Source: Helicobacter ganmani (GTDB taxonomy: Bacteria; Campylobacterota; Campylobacteria; Campylobacterales; Helicobacteraceae). Taken from it: a stretch of DNA of 64,000 bases. Location of the stretch: the NCBI RefSeq assembly GCF_003364315.1, contig NZ_NXLS01000008.1:23673-87672 (forward strand), given 5' to 3'. A program made the position numbers and the translations under genes. Shown here piece by piece: positions 16,156 to 25,521 of this stretch (position 1 is the first letter of the stretch; each line of letters opens with the position of its first letter). The notes below the pieces were generated by a model. That model worked only from the letters and a program-made list of their open reading frames with translations. It ran no database searches and was not told where the DNA came from.

Positions 16156-17727
16156 ATGGTTATATGGGTTATTACAAGTTCCGTTATTTCAGCTTTGCTT
16201 GCAGGAGGTGGTAGCTATCTCATCTCTCGCAAACTCTCGCGTGCAGATTCTAAAGTGCTACTAGAACAAGCAAAGGCAAAAGCAAAGGTGATAGAATATG
16301 AGGCAGAAAAATTCCTCCAAGAATCTAAAATCAAAGCAAAAGATATTGAGATAGAAGCAAAAGAAAAATGCGACAAAGAGAGTGCAAGAATCCTCAAAGA
16401 ATATGAGTTAAATTTATTGAATTTTGAGAAAGAAAAACTAAGAGAATCGCAACTTATTGAAAAAGAACTTTGTAAGCTAGACAATGAAAAACAAAATCTT
16501 AGCAGAGACCGCAACGCATTTTTTGAGGAACAAAATGCGCTAAAAAAACTCAAAAATACCTATCAGCAAAAGCTAGAAGAACTCACAAAAAATCTATCCA
16601 AAGTTGCTTATCTCACCAAAAATGAAGCAAAAAATATGCTCTTAGAACGTATCAAAGAAGAAGCGAAACGCGAATGCGCCAAAATCATTAGAGAAGAGGA
16701 ACTCCACGCTAAAGAAGAAGCAAAGGCAAAAGCAAACTATATCTTAGCAGTTGCAACTTCACGTTTTGCAGGAGAGTTTGCTGCAGAGCGTCTAATCCAT
16801 ACAATCGTCTTGCCAAGTGATGATATGAAAGCTAGAATTATCGGTAAGGAGGGGCGCAACATCAAATGCCTAGAAATGATTTGTGGGGTGGATATTATCA
16901 TTGATGACACGCCCAATGTGATTATCGTAAGCTCTCACAACCTCTACCGACGCGCGATTGCAGTAGAGACTATCAATCGCTTAGTAGAAGACGGGCGAAT
17001 TCAACCTGCAAGGATTGAAGAAATCTATCAAAAATGCTTTAACGATTTTGAAGAAAATGTCTATCAAGAGGGCGAACGCGTTGTGTTGGACTTGGGCTTA
17101 AATGGAATCCACCCAGAGATTAAAAGGCTCATTGGTAAGTTGCGCTATCGTGCAAGCTATGGGCAAAATGCTCTTACACATAGCTTGGAAGTTGCGAATC
17201 TAGCGGGAATTATTGCAGCGGAATTGGGCGGAGATTGTATGCTTGCCACACGCGCAGGGTTATTGCACGATATTGGCAAAGCCCGCACACACGACTTTAA
17301 AGGCACGCATGTGGAATTAGGGGCGGAGATTGCAAGGAGATATAACGAGCATCCTGTGGTGCTTAATACGATTCTTTCTCATCACGGCGACGAGGAGATT
17401 AAAAGCATAGAAGCTGCAGCTGTCTGTGCAGCAGACGCTCTCTCTGCTGGGCGTCCGGGAGCTAGACGCGAAGTGCTAGAAAACTATCTAAGGCGTGTCA
17501 GCGAGATAGAAAAAATCGCCACTTCCAAAATGGGAGTTTTGCACGCTTATGCAATCAATGCGGGACGCGAAGTGCGCGTGATTGTCAAATCAGACGATAT
17601 TAGTGATGAGGAATCCTATCTCCTTGCCAAAGAAATCGCCAAAGAAATAGAATCACAAGTGCAGTATCCGGGCGAAGTCAAAGTCAGTGTGATACGCGAA
17701 ACAAGAGCTTATGCGGTAGCGGGGTAA
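16156..17727 (+). CDS. rny: Ribonuclease Y
   Basis: Membrane-anchored endoribonuclease that starts mRNA decay. The 523-residue product has an N-terminal transmembrane anchor (residues 1-22), a long charged coiled coil (about 28-190, rich in K/E/A), a KH domain (IIGKEGRNIKCLEMICGVD near 220-240) and an HD domain (LTHSLEVANLAGII, then LLHDIGKARTHD, and HHGDEE) with the metal-binding His-Asp pair. Length and order match the family. Start ATG at 16156 with AAGGAC upstream. It is monocistronic and convergent with the sugar cluster. Confidence 0.97.
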   Translation: MVIWVITSSVISALLAGGGSYLISRKLSRADSKVLLEQAKAKAKVIEYEAEKFLQESKIKAKDIEIEAKEKCDKESARILKEYELNLLNFEKEKLRESQLIEKELCKLDNEKQNLSRDRNAFFEEQNALKKLKNTYQQKLEELTKNLSKVAYLTKNEAKNMLLERIKEEAKRECAKIIREEELHAKEEAKAKANYILAVATSRFAGEFAAERLIHTIVLPSDDMKARIIGKEGRNIKCLEMICGVDIIIDDTPNVIIVSSHNLYRRAIAVETINRLVEDGRIQPARIEEIYQKCFNDFEENVYQEGERVVLDLGLNGIHPEIKRLIGKLRYRASYGQNALTHSLEVANLAGIIAAELGGDCMLATRAGLLHDIGKARTHDFKGTHVELGAEIARRYNEHPVVLNTILSHHGDEEIKSIEAAAVCAADALSAGRPGARREVLENYLRRVSEIEKIATSKMGVLHAYAINAGREVRVIVKSDDISDEESYLLAKEIAKEIESQVQYPGEVKVSVIRETRAYAVAG

Positions 17728-17903
17728 GAATATCAAGCCAAACAAATGAAGCAATCCAAAAGTTCAGTTCAGCCCTATTCAAAAAATCAATCCTCTATTT
17801 TTGCTCTTAAATATCTTTTCTTAATTTACTATACACTCAATATTCCATTCTCGTAATAACCTATCATACTTACGATTTTAATTGCATTTTATCTCCTTAG
17901 ATT

Positions 17904-18995
17904 CTATTCTTTAAAGGCATTCACAGCGTCTATCACTATGCCTACTTGCTCATCACTCATCACAGGACTTATAGGCAAGGATAGCACTTCTTTGTGAATA
18001 CGCTCGGTAATGGGCAGATTCAAATGATTATATTGCTTGTAAGCCTGCTGCTTGTGCGGTGGGATAGGATAATGGATAAGCGTTTGGATTCCACTCTGAC
18101 TCAAATGCTCTTGCAAACGCGCGCGATTTTTTGTGCGCACGACAAAGAGATGCCACACCGCCCCCTCCTCGCTTTGAACCTGCGGGAGGATAATACGCTC
18201 GTTTTGAATCTGCTCTCTATAAACTCTCGCAATCTCTTGTCGCCGCTTATTATCCTCATCAAGGATTTTAAGTTTGAGGCGCAAAAATGCCGCTTGGACT
18301 TCATCAAGCCTAGAATTTAGCCCTGCATAGAGGTTTTCATATTTGATATGTGAGCCATAATTCCCTAATGCGCGGATTCTCTGTGCCAAAGCTTCATCAT
18401 TTGTAACCACACAGCCACCATCGCCTAATGCACCTAAATTCTTACCCGGAAAAAATGAGAATCCACTCACATCGCCCAAACTCCCTACTCTCTTGCCTTG
18501 ATAGATTGCGCCATGCGCTTGTGCAGAATCTTCTATAATTTTTAAATCATATTTTTGCGCTAAATCCCAAACTTTCTGCATTTCCACCGCCTGTCCATAC
18601 AAATGCACGACAAGAATTGCTTTAGTTTTTGGTGTGATACGCTCCTCAATCAAATCCACATCAATATTATAAGTCTTTAAGCTTGGTTCTACAAGCACAG
18701 GTGTGCAGCCATTATCAGTGATTGCCAAAATGGAAGCGATATAGGTATTTGCAGGGACGATAATCTCATCGCCCACGCCAAATCCAAATGCTTTAATACT
18801 AAGTCGCAAAGCGTCCAAACCATTTGCACAACCTACACAATAATTTGTCCCACAATACGCGCTAAACTCACGCTCAAAGGCTTTGCCTTGCTCGCCCAAA
18901 ACATACCAACCACTCTCTAGCACTTCGCAAAAAGCAGATTCCATCTCTGCACTCAATCTTTGATTTATTGCTTTGACATCAAGAAAGGGAACCAT
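17904..18995 (-). CDS. fdtB: DegT/DnrJ/EryC1 aminotransferase, probable dTDP-3-keto-6-deoxyhexose aminotransferase
   Basis: PLP-dependent enzyme that adds an amino group to a keto sugar. Product of 363 residues from ATG at 18995, preceded by AAAAGG. Hallmarks: start [24 protein letters not shown] at 55-65; EDSAQAHGA; and [16 protein letters not shown], with the PLP lysine at about residue 185. This subtype resembles FdtB/QdtB, which act on C3 of dTDP-3-keto-6-deoxyhexoses. The rmlA, rmlB and FdtA-type isomerase genes in the cluster complete that pathway. Its start overlaps the glycosyltransferase upstream by 17 bases. Whether the sugar is Fuc3N or Qui3N cannot be decided here. Confidence 0.85.
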   Translation of the reverse strand: MVPFLDVKAINQRLSAEMESAFCEVLESGWYVLGEQGKAFEREFSAYCGTNYCVGCANGLDALRLSIKAFGFGVGDEIIVPANTYIASILAITDNGCTPVLVEPSLKTYNIDVDLIEERITPKTKAILVVHLYGQAVEMQKVWDLAQKYDLKIIEDSAQAHGAIYQGKRVGSLGDVSGFSFFPGKNLGALGDGGCVVTNDEALAQRIRALGNYGSHIKYENLYAGLNSRLDEVQAAFLRLKLKILDEDNKRRQEIARVYREQIQNERIILPQVQSEEGAVWHLFVVRTKNRARLQEHLSQSGIQTLIHYPIPPHKQQAYKQYNHLNLPITERIHKEVLSLPISPVMSDEQVGIVIDAVNAFKE

Positions 18996-19983
18996 TTGCA
19001 AACCTTTTTACCTTAAACTTTTCAAGCACTTGCATTATCTTTCTCCTTATATAAGCGCGAATTAAGCGGTGCATTTCTTTTGAGCTGGGAGACAAGTGGG
19101 GGGGGGCAGAATATACTAAAGGTGAGTGTTGCACACTCTCTCCCCAATTCACGCACATTACATTTTCTACCTCTTTAAAAATATTACGATAGCGAGGGGT
19201 AATCAAAAGCGGATTGTGAGGGGAAAGAATCTTCGCATATCCTCCCATACCTCCGTGTGAGCCGATGATATTGCGACACCGACTTAAAAGATACAAATCC
19301 AAATAGCCCTGACTTGGGTTATTCACATCGCAGATTCTATAAGTTTTGCCCTTAAGCAGTGGGACAATCTGCTCTTTGACAAAAGCTAAATCATCGCTGA
19401 AGAGATAAAAGCTACTTTGTGGGTGCAAAAGACATATTAGCTCTATGCTTTTGGCAAAATACTCATTGCTCGTAGGATTGCCATAAGCAATATGAGGCTG
19501 GGATAAATCCCCTCGCCTGATATGCACCCCACAAGGAGAGGGAGAAGATTCTATCTCTTGGAGCAATGCGGCAAAAGGTGTATTGCCCTCTTGTAATTCT
19601 TGTGGCTTAAAATGCTCCCTTAAAAGCCCAGCATAACGTGTATCAAACACTCTGCCTAAATATCCTCCAACATAAAGCGGGGGCTGACACATAATCACAT
19701 CATTGTCATCTACAAAATAATGTTTCCTATAATGAGCCACTTCTTCTTTGCTTGCAATTTTTAGAGACAACGCAGGAAAGGCTTTAGGAATATCAAAGCT
19801 CACATCATAAACTTTATCATAACTTTTACTTGGATTGAAGAACCCTTTGCCACTTTCCTCAAACCAGCTTAAATCATATTTGACTTTTATGCCTTTTTCC
19901 TCAAACGCAAGCCCAAGCGTAATAAAAGCAATTTGACTTGCTATCCCGCCATCTACTCCAATAATCACTAAATTATCTTTCAT
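18979..19983 (-). CDS. Glycosyltransferase family 11-like (fucosyltransferase-type) with poly-C near the 3' end
   Basis: Predicted transferase of deoxyhexoses to surface glycan. The 334-residue product from ATG at 19983 (AAAGGA upstream; 2 bases after the previous stop) starts [17 protein letters not shown] and has the GT11 nucleotide-sugar motif [10 protein letters not shown], then [15 protein letters not shown] and [19 protein letters not shown] nine-base C tract (19098-19106) falls at about residue 293-296, after the last conserved block, and encodes APPH. The last 39 residues are a basic tail that exists only in the present frame and ends inside the start of the aminotransferase gene. Donor and acceptor are unknown. 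Confidence 0.8.
   Translation of the reverse strand: MKDNLVIIGVDGGIASQIAFITLGLAFEEKGIKVKYDLSWFEESGKGFFNPSKSYDKVYDVSFDIPKAFPALSLKIASKEEVAHYRKHYFVDDNDVIMCQPPLYVGGYLGRVFDTRYAGLLREHFKPQELQEGNTPFAALLQEIESSPSPCGVHIRRGDLSQPHIAYGNPTSNEYFAKSIELICLLHPQSSFYLFSDDLAFVKEQIVPLLKGKTYRICDVNNPSQGYLDLYLLSRCRNIIGSHGGMGGYAKILSPHNPLLITPRYRNIFKEVENVMCVNWGESVQHSPLVYSAPPHLSPSSKEMHRLIRAYIRRKIMQVLEKFKVKRFANGSLS
19098..19106 (+). repeat. G9 homopolymer (C9 on coding strand) in the GT11-like gene
   Basis: Nine G on the plus strand, so a C run in the coding strand, opposite to the other tracts. In the present phase the gene keeps its basic tail; with 8 or 10 it would end with a different, shorter tail, after about 13 or 22 codons respectively. 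Confidence 0.85.
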
Positions 19984-19985
19984 TA

Positions 19986-21083
19986 TTATCCTTTTATCAT
20001 CAATGTAATTAAAAGTATGCAAAGCACAAGAGATAGAGCAAAGGTAGCATTAAAGGCTCTTTTGTATTTCTTATATTTACGATAAATTTTAGTATGTGCT
20101 TCATCAAGGATTTCAAGAGATTCTATAAGCTTCAAATAATCCTTAAACTCAAAGTTGTAGAGTTCTTTTAACTTCTGCGCACCCTCTTTGCTTGCATAAG
20201 ATTCCATAATTTGATGATAACCCCACATTCTGTTTAACTCTATGGGCGAGAGAAGTGCGACTCTCCCTAAGAAATACTCCAAAATTGACGCATTGGGGGT
20301 AATATTGAGTATTTTAATTTCCCTAGAAAAAACACTTTTGCATAATTCCTCCGCTCCAGCGATATTTTTAAGCTCTAAAAAAGTATCCATTAGTTTAGAT
20401 TTCTCCATATTTTCGCGTTTAAATGTATTTCCGTTGAGTGCGCTAATATTGTTCGTGCGTTCGTCAAAACGATAAAGCACAAGAATTTCATCAAGAAGCA
20501 CGACCCCCCCCCGTAGAAGTAATTTTATGTGCATTTGCACATCTTGGTGGTTACACATTGCCCTATCTAATGGATAGAGAATCTCTGCAAAATCTGACTT
20601 TCTTAGAGCCATACCCGGTGAAGTCAGAGCATTACCTACCATAAACAAATGATGTAAAAGCTCGTATCTGCTTCTTCGTGCTACCTCAAGGATTTCTAAC
20701 TTTTGATTATCCTTATCTATTTTCATTAGCTGTGGATAAATCGCTTTTGCATTAGGATTTTGTTCTAAGCTTTGGTGCAAGATTTCTAGCGCATTTGGCT
20801 CTAGCATATCATCAGTAGCTAAAAATACGAGATATTCTCCGCTTGCATTTTCAAAGGCAGTATTTAAACTTGCATTAATACCTTGATTATAAGGGTGTTG
20901 GACTAGCTTTATACGCGCATCTTTGCACTTTAAAATCTCCTGCACATTTCTATCAGTAGAGCAATCATCTACGATGATACATTCAAAATCACTAAAACTC
21001 TGCGCTAGAATGGATTGTATAAAGAATCCAACAAACTTCTCGTGATTAAAACTCGGGGCTAAAATAGAGATTTTAGGAGACAT
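19986..21083 (-). CDS. Glycosyltransferase family 2 with internal poly-G tract (in frame)
   Basis: Inverting GT-A type glycosyltransferase. The 365-residue product begins PKISILAPSFNHEKFVGFFI, with DDCSTD and the metal-binding LATDD at about residues 88-92. A hydrophobic C-terminal segment (about 343-362) may anchor it to the membrane. A nine-base G tract (20504-20512) lies at codons 191-194, inside the catalytic half (RGGVVLLDEI). The gene is in frame here; loss or gain of one base would truncate it, so it is a true ON/OFF contingency gene. It is followed after 2 bases by the GT11-like gene and likely acts in the same glycan. Confidence 0.88.
   Translation of the reverse strand: MSPKISILAPSFNHEKFVGFFIQSILAQSFSDFECIIVDDCSTDRNVQEILKCKDARIKLVQHPYNQGINASLNTAFENASGEYLVFLATDDMLEPNALEILHQSLEQNPNAKAIYPQLMKIDKDNQKLEILEVARRSRYELLHHLFMVGNALTSPGMALRKSDFAEILYPLDRAMCNHQDVQMHIKLLLRGGVVLLDEILVLYRFDERTNNISALNGNTFKRENMEKSKLMDTFLELKNIAGAEELCKSVFSREIKILNITPNASILEYFLGRVALLSPIELNRMWGYHQIMESYASKEGAQKLKELYNFEFKDYLKLIESLEILDEAHTKIYRKYKKYKRAFNATFALSLVLCILLITLMIKG
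20504..20512 (-). repeat. Poly-G tract (G9 on coding strand) in GT2 gene
   Basis: Nine C on the plus strand. Slipped-strand change by one base would frameshift the glycosyltransferase in its middle. State in this sequence: ON. Confidence 0.85.
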
Positions 21084-21138
21084 TAAGGCTCTTTCCTTTT
21101 AATTTGCAAATAAAGGAGGAATTATACAGAAAATAAGA

Positions 21139-21984
21139 TTATATATCTATTTTTTGTGCGATAATCTTAAAGCCATCAATGCCCGATAGAATAAACTCAT
21201 TCTCACTTTCCTCAAAGACATTTGCTCCGATAAATTCCTCGCTTAAAATGCTTTTTGCCACCCTCACACCCTTTAAACTCGGGAGCTGATATTCTCTAAA
21301 GATAAAGGCTCTTAATTGATTATGGATTTGAAAACTTGTTTTTTTAAGATTTATGTTGATATTTTTCACATCAATCTCTGTGCGTGAAAAATAGCACGAT
21401 TGCGTAAAATCTTGCTTGGTGCGCTTAAAGCCACCTGTAAGCAAAGAATCCACATTTTCTTTAAGTAATAAAAAGCCTTGCGCCAAATATTTAAAATACA
21501 AATCCCGCGCACTCTCTTGCAAGCCTAGTTCAAAAATTCTTTGCGCGATAATATCTCCTGTGTCAATGCCATTATCAATACAATGCAAAGTAACACCGCT
21601 TGTGCGCTCACCATTTAAAATCGGTGTGATAGAAGTATAAACGCCCTTATATTTAGGCAAGGCGGAGAAGTGGATATTATAAAGCCTCTTGCTAGCAAAT
21701 TGCTCTACTTTAAGCAGTCTATCAAATTCTAAAGAGAGGAAAAGCACATTTGGGATTTGCTGCACTTGCTCTAATGTGCAGACAGGGATACTTGTTTGTA
21801 AAGCATATTTTAAAAGCGAGGGTTGCCAAGTGTCTATGCCCACATCATCACGATTTGGGATTATACAAATCTCATCGTGAGCAAATTTTGAGCGCAAAAG
21901 TTTAAGCGCATTAAGCGCAATCGCATTTTTGCCTGCAATACACACTTTGAGATGATTGAAATTATTTGGGAATCTTACGCGCAT
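21139..21984 (-). CDS. Sugar N-formyltransferase (methionyl-tRNA formyltransferase fold), probable dTDP-3-amino-sugar N-formyltransferase
   Basis: Transfers a formyl group from N10-formyl-THF to an amino sugar. The 281-residue product has the formyltransferase core: VCIAGKNAIALNALKLL, then YNIHFSALPKYKGVYTSI with the catalytic Asn-His pair, and HCIDNGIDTGDIIAQ with the catalytic Asp. It is shorter than Fmt and lacks a clear tRNA-binding domain, matching sugar formyltransferases such as WlaRD of C. jejuni, which acts on dTDP-Qui3N. Linkage to rmlAB, FdtA and FdtB genes supports that role. ATG at 21984 lies inside the end of the upstream ligase gene (10-base overlap), so expression may depend on the phase of that gene's poly-G tract. 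Confidence 0.83.
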   Translation of the reverse strand: MRVRFPNNFNHLKVCIAGKNAIALNALKLLRSKFAHDEICIIPNRDDVGIDTWQPSLLKYALQTSIPVCTLEQVQQIPNVLFLSLEFDRLLKVEQFASKRLYNIHFSALPKYKGVYTSITPILNGERTSGVTLHCIDNGIDTGDIIAQRIFELGLQESARDLYFKYLAQGFLLLKENVDSLLTGGFKRTKQDFTQSCYFSRTEIDVKNININLKKTSFQIHNQLRAFIFREYQLPSLKGVRVAKSILSEEFIGANVFEESENEFILSGIDGFKIIAQKIDI

Positions 21985-23381
21985 AGCTTAAGCTCCCCAC
22001 GCACAAGATTTGCCCTTTTAAGAGAGCAAATAGAGAAAAATATTACTCTATTATCCCCCCCCCCCCCGATAAGTCGTAGTTTTTTGAATCTCTCACTCAT
22101 TGCTAAAGATTCTACAATTTCTACTTTTGTAGGGATTTTGAAAGCTGCAAGTTTATCTTTACAATACATTCTAATGATTTTTTTTAATTGGATATTATTT
22201 AAAAGAGCATTAGTTTGACTAAGCACTATTTTCACACTCACACTTTGCCCTGTAATCGCATTAGATTCTCCATAAACAAGACAATCTTGAATATAGGGCA
22301 TTTTTAGCAATATTCCCTCTATTTCTTGAGGCAGCACTTTTTCGCCCCCAACATTTATGACTTCTTTAGCTCGTCCTATAATCTTTATATACTTTTGCCC
22401 CTCTTCCTCTCTCACTTCTACTAAATCCCCCGTAGCAAAATATCCTTGCTCATCAAAGACACTATTATCCGCGTTAAGATAGCCAAGTGCTTGTGTGGGG
22501 GATTTGATAAAAAGCTCATTATTGACAATCTTATAAGAAGCATTGACAATTTTAAAAAACTCTTGCATATTTTTTGTTTTCATTGCATTGGTTTCGCTTG
22601 TGCCAAAGCCTTGTTTAAAGTTCGTATGGGGCAATGCTTGGTGCAAAGATGCTAAGAGTGCTTCACTCATTGGCTCACTACCATAAATAACTAACTTTAA
22701 GGAATCTAAATCATACTTGGTTATATCTGATAAAAGCAAAAGCCTAAGCAATGTCGGTGAAGCGGGTAAAATCTCAATCTCATATTGCTTTAGAGCACTT
22801 AAAATAAATTGTGGCTGCCTTTGCTTAGGGATTACCAAAGTCCCACCTCCACCTAGAGTATTGCACACCACGTCAATACCTGCAATATGGTCAGGTAAAT
22901 ACACGCTTAGCACCCTTAGAGGGTTTGCTTTTTTTGCACTATATGCTGCAAGGAAAGTATCTAAACTATGCACGATAGCCTTTGGTTTGCCTGTGCTGCC
23001 ACTTGAAAAGAGAATTAACCCGCTTTGCTTAGAATCTTTCAAAGATTGGAGTAATTCATATTTTTGAGAATCTACGCGCTTAATTGCTCCATTATGGACT
23101 TGTAATATAAATTCAATACCAAATTCACCCACATCAAAATCCATATTTCTAGGAAGAATGGGCACAATAATACATTTTTTGCGATAAAGAGCAAAAAAAT
23201 AAGTGATTTGCGCAAAGCTATAATCTCCCACTATTGCCACAATACTACCTTGTGGTATCTGCAAGGATTGTCTTTTAGATTCTATACTTTGAAGTAAAGC
23301 TGCATAGGTATAAGATTTATCATCGCAAATAAAAGCAATATTTTCTTTAAAATAGGATATTCGCTGCAAAAAATCAGGCAT
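21975..23381 (-). CDS. AMP-dependent acyl ligase/synthetase with 3' poly-G tract
   Basis: ANL-superfamily enzyme that adenylates a carboxylic acid for transfer to CoA or, here more likely, to the ACP encoded nearby. The 468-residue product has A3 LFSSGSTGKPKAIVHS (about residue 125-140), A5-like GFGTSETNAM, A7 YFATGDLVEV and A8 IIGRAKEVINVGGEKVLPQE. The usual C-terminal catalytic lysine motif is replaced by AMSERFKKLR just before a 13-base G tract (22055-22067). Behind the tract a tail of about 26 residues runs into the formyltransferase start; the other two frames stop within 4 codons. The start overlaps the SDR stop by 8 bases. Substrate unknown. Confidence 0.85.
   Translation of the reverse strand: MPDFLQRISYFKENIAFICDDKSYTYAALLQSIESKRQSLQIPQGSIVAIVGDYSFAQITYFFALYRKKCIIVPILPRNMDFDVGEFGIEFILQVHNGAIKRVDSQKYELLQSLKDSKQSGLILFSSGSTGKPKAIVHSLDTFLAAYSAKKANPLRVLSVYLPDHIAGIDVVCNTLGGGGTLVIPKQRQPQFILSALKQYEIEILPASPTLLRLLLLSDITKYDLDSLKLVIYGSEPMSEALLASLHQALPHTNFKQGFGTSETNAMKTKNMQEFFKIVNASYKIVNNELFIKSPTQALGYLNADNSVFDEQGYFATGDLVEVREEEGQKYIKIIGRAKEVINVGGEKVLPQEIEGILLKMPYIQDCLVYGESNAITGQSVSVKIVLSQTNALLNNIQLKKIIRMYCKDKLAAFKIPTKVEIVESLAMSERFKKLRLIGGGGDNRVIFFSICSLKRANLVRGELKLCA
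22055..22067 (-). repeat. Poly-G tract (G13 on coding strand), 3' end of the acyl ligase gene
   Basis: The longest homopolymer in the window. It lies after the ANL domain and directly before a TAA that is read only in the two other frames. State: long frame, coupled to the next gene. Confidence 0.9.
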
Positions 23382-24108
23382 TTACCCCTCCTAGATAGAT
23401 TACCTGCCCTGTAATAAAATGACTTTTTTCATCACAAAAAAATTCAATCACATTTAAAACATCTTCAAAGCTTCCAAATCGCTTGATAGCCTGTTGATTT
23501 AAAAGAGAATCCATTTTTGCCTTTGGCACATTTTTGATTAAATCTGTTGGCACAGGCGTAGGACCCACAGCATTAAGCGTAATACCAAACTCGCTTAATT
23601 CTTTTGCCACAACTTGCGTGAGATTGACTAAAGCCGCCTTCGAGGCAGCATAAATCGCCTCTCCCTCTAATCTTAGGGGCGTTGCTATGGTAGCAAAATT
23701 GACAATCCTATAAGGCATAGTGCGCTTAAAATCTGCATTGTGTTTTTTAGAATCTTGCACCATTACCTTAGCCACTTCGCGTAAAAACAAAAAACTCCCA
23801 AAAACATTGGTATTAAAAATATTTTGCATTGTGCTAAAAGGTGTAGTAAGAATATGATTCATAGAGGCAATGCCAGCATTATTAAGCAAAACATCAATTT
23901 TTCCAAATTCTTTTTTTACTTCTCTAATCATTGCTACTACTGCCTTTTCATCACTCACATCAAGCTCAAAATGCCTATAATTGTGAGATTCTATACTTCC
24001 TTTTCCACGAGAGCAACCGCACACGATATGCCCTTGTTGCAAATAATATTCACTTAAATCCTTACCGATGCCCTTTCTAGTGCCTGTTATAACAATAACT
24101 TTATTCAT
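23374..24108 (-). CDS. Short-chain dehydrogenase/reductase (FabG-like)
   Basis: NAD(P)-dependent oxidoreductase, 244 residues from ATG at 24108. The longer in-frame reading to 24177 is rejected because it would lie inside the ACP gene. Features: cofactor motif TGTRKGIGKDL, NNAG (LLNNAGIAS), active-site YAASK preceded by a Thr/Ser region (NFATIATPL), and C-terminal GQVIYLGG. The similarity is to 3-ketoacyl-ACP reductases, which fits the adjacent ACP: it could reduce a 3-ketoacyl chain to a 3-hydroxyacyl group. It could instead reduce a sugar. The start overlaps the ACP end by 8 bases, indicating coupled translation. Confidence 0.88.
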   Translation of the reverse strand: MNKVIVITGTRKGIGKDLSEYYLQQGHIVCGCSRGKGSIESHNYRHFELDVSDEKAVVAMIREVKKEFGKIDVLLNNAGIASMNHILTTPFSTMQNIFNTNVFGSFLFLREVAKVMVQDSKKHNADFKRTMPYRIVNFATIATPLRLEGEAIYAASKAALVNLTQVVAKELSEFGITLNAVGPTPVPTDLIKNVPKAKMDSLLNQQAIKRFGSFEDVLNVIEFFCDEKSHFITGQVIYLGGVNA

Positions 24109-24394
24109 TAACTTGAACTTTTGTGAGGATATAAGAAGTGAGTGTTGCCACATCTTTAAAAGGTGAGTTTCTCGCACTCATCGTTTTTTCATCAGCTAAG
24201 ACAATATGGATATTTAAAGCACTTAGCATTTCTTCTAAATCTGCGATAAAACTCACAAGTGCCAAAGAATCTAAATGTCCATCTATGCCATAAATTTTTG
24301 TTTCTAATGTAGGCGTTTTAAGCTCATCGTGCTGTATTTCATCAGCGAGATTTCTTAAGGCTTCAAAAATCACATTTTGTATTTTTTCTTTCAT
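24101..24394 (-). CDS. Acyl carrier protein-like protein
   Basis: Small acidic carrier protein of 97 residues that holds an acyl chain on 4'-phosphopantetheine. The attachment motif is GHLDSLALVSF, with Ser43 as the likely modified residue, flanked by helices typical of ACPs. It is longer than housekeeping AcpP and diverges from it, so a specialised carrier is likely. It lies between a GNAT acyltransferase (abutting, upstream) and an SDR plus an AMP-ligase (downstream). Together they form a plausible module for loading, reducing and transferring an acyl group to an amino sugar. That module is inference from gene order. Confidence 0.87.
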   Translation of the reverse strand: MKEKIQNVIFEALRNLADEIQHDELKTPTLETKIYGIDGHLDSLALVSFIADLEEMLSALNIHIVLADEKTMSARNSPFKDVATLTSYILTKVQVNE

Positions 24395-24958
24395 TTATTC
24401 TCCTTTTGATAAATTTGATAAATGTGGGGGCAGAAATGCCACAAATGCCTTAGGTATAGCCTTAAAATCCTCTTTAGAGAGACTAAAGTAAAAATTGAGT
24501 GCATCTTGGGCAATAATTGTTGCTCCAAATCGTTTATGAAATGCTACGACTTGCGTATTTGCCTTTCTCACATCAAAACGCGCATTAGCAAATCCAAGTG
24601 TATAAAACCCAAAAGCATATAAGCAAAGTGCGGATTCTATGGCAGTGTAGCTTGGTGCGTCATCTTTGATAATCCAACTTCCCCAACAAAAACTATCTTC
24701 TTTAAAGTCATAGATTCGTATCGCTCCAAAAGATTGCTCTTCTAAGGATTGGATAATAAAGTAAAACTCTTTGCCTAAAGCCTCACGTTTTTTATACTCT
24801 GCTATCCATTGCTCTTGTGATGAGATTCCACCTGTGGTTTGCGTTAAAAATTGTGCCTTTTTATCACTCCGTAGAGAATAAATAAAACCCGCATCACTTA
24901 AACAAACTAAGCGCAGGGAAATATGTTTGCCTATGAGCGGAAAGGTATATGTGTTCAT
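24395..24958 (-). CDS. GNAT-family N-acyltransferase (RimJ/RimL-like)
   Basis: Acyl transfer to an amino group. The 187-residue product from ATG at 24958 has the GNAT layout: LRLVCLSDAGFIYSLRSDKK, WGSWIIKDDAPSY, the acyl-donor strand/helix AIESALCLYAFGFYTLGFAN and NTQVVAFHKRFGATI. The ATG shares one base with the stop of the upstream acetyltransferase (TGATG), a classic termination-reinitiation site; a GTG one codon earlier is possible. Given the ACP gene directly downstream, the donor may be an acyl-ACP and the acceptor a dTDP-3-aminohexose. Substrates are unproven. Confidence 0.82.
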   Translation of the reverse strand: MNTYTFPLIGKHISLRLVCLSDAGFIYSLRSDKKAQFLTQTTGGISSQEQWIAEYKKREALGKEFYFIIQSLEEQSFGAIRIYDFKEDSFCWGSWIIKDDAPSYTAIESALCLYAFGFYTLGFANARFDVRKANTQVVAFHKRFGATIIAQDALNFYFSLSKEDFKAIPKAFVAFLPPHLSNLSKGE

Positions 24959-25521
24959 CACATCGCCTTCCCATGGTTATTTACTCTGTTATTTATAGCT
25001 TGATATGAGTTTTTGGGATTTTTAGATTTTATTTTAATATTTGAAAGAGTAGCAAATAAGGGATTATTTATAACGCCCCCCCCCCGCAAGGTAATTTGAG
25101 GGATAATCGTACAGTCATCGCCCACATCTTTAGTTACAACTGCACCTGCGGCAATAGTAGCACGCTCGCCAATGATGATTCCGGGCAATATCACCGCTCC
25201 CGCCCCGATACTCGCGCCCTTTTTGATAAGCGTTTTTGCAAAAGTGCTAGGATATTGCTTAGAGCGGGGATATTTATCATTAGTAAAGCTTACATTTGCG
25301 CCGATAAAAACATCATCTTCAATTGTGATTCCGTCCCATACCTGCACACCGCATTTTATCGTTACATTATTGCCGATTTTCACATCATTTTCAATGAAGC
25401 AATGCGAACAAATATTGCAATTCTCGCCGATTATGGCATTTGGTAGCACTACGCAAAACTGCCAAATTTTTGTATTCTCACCTATATTTTTACTTTGCAC
25501 ATCAGAGAGAGGGTGTATCAT
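24958..25521 (-). CDS. fdtC: Left-handed beta-helix N-acetyltransferase (FdtC/QdtC-like) with 3' poly-G tract
   Basis: Transfers acetyl from acetyl-CoA to the amino group of a nucleotide sugar. From ATG at 25521 (GGAAGGGA upstream), 187 residues. Begins [20 protein letters not shown] and has hexapeptide repeats, including [16 protein letters not shown] and [20 protein letters not shown], as in FdtC, QdtC and WlbB. The family's usual C-terminal GNPA motif is absent. In its place the sequence enters a ten-base G tract (25076-25085), then a polar tail of about 37 residues that ends at TGATG with the GNAT gene. The other two frames stop within 4 codons, so enzyme length and coupling are phase dependent. 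Confidence 0.85.
   Translation of the reverse strand: MIHPLSDVQSKNIGENTKIWQFCVVLPNAIIGENCNICSHCFIENDVKIGNNVTIKCGVQVWDGITIEDDVFIGANVSFTNDKYPRSKQYPSTFAKTLIKKGASIGAGAVILPGIIIGERATIAAGAVVTKDVGDDCTIIPQITLRGGGVINNPLFATLSNIKIKSKNPKNSYQAINNRVNNHGKAM
25076..25085 (-). repeat. Poly-G tract (G10 on coding strand), 3' end of the acetyltransferase gene
   Basis: Ten C on the plus strand. Preceded by TTGC and followed by CGTTATAAATAA, which gives stops in both alternative frames. State: long frame. Confidence 0.88.
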
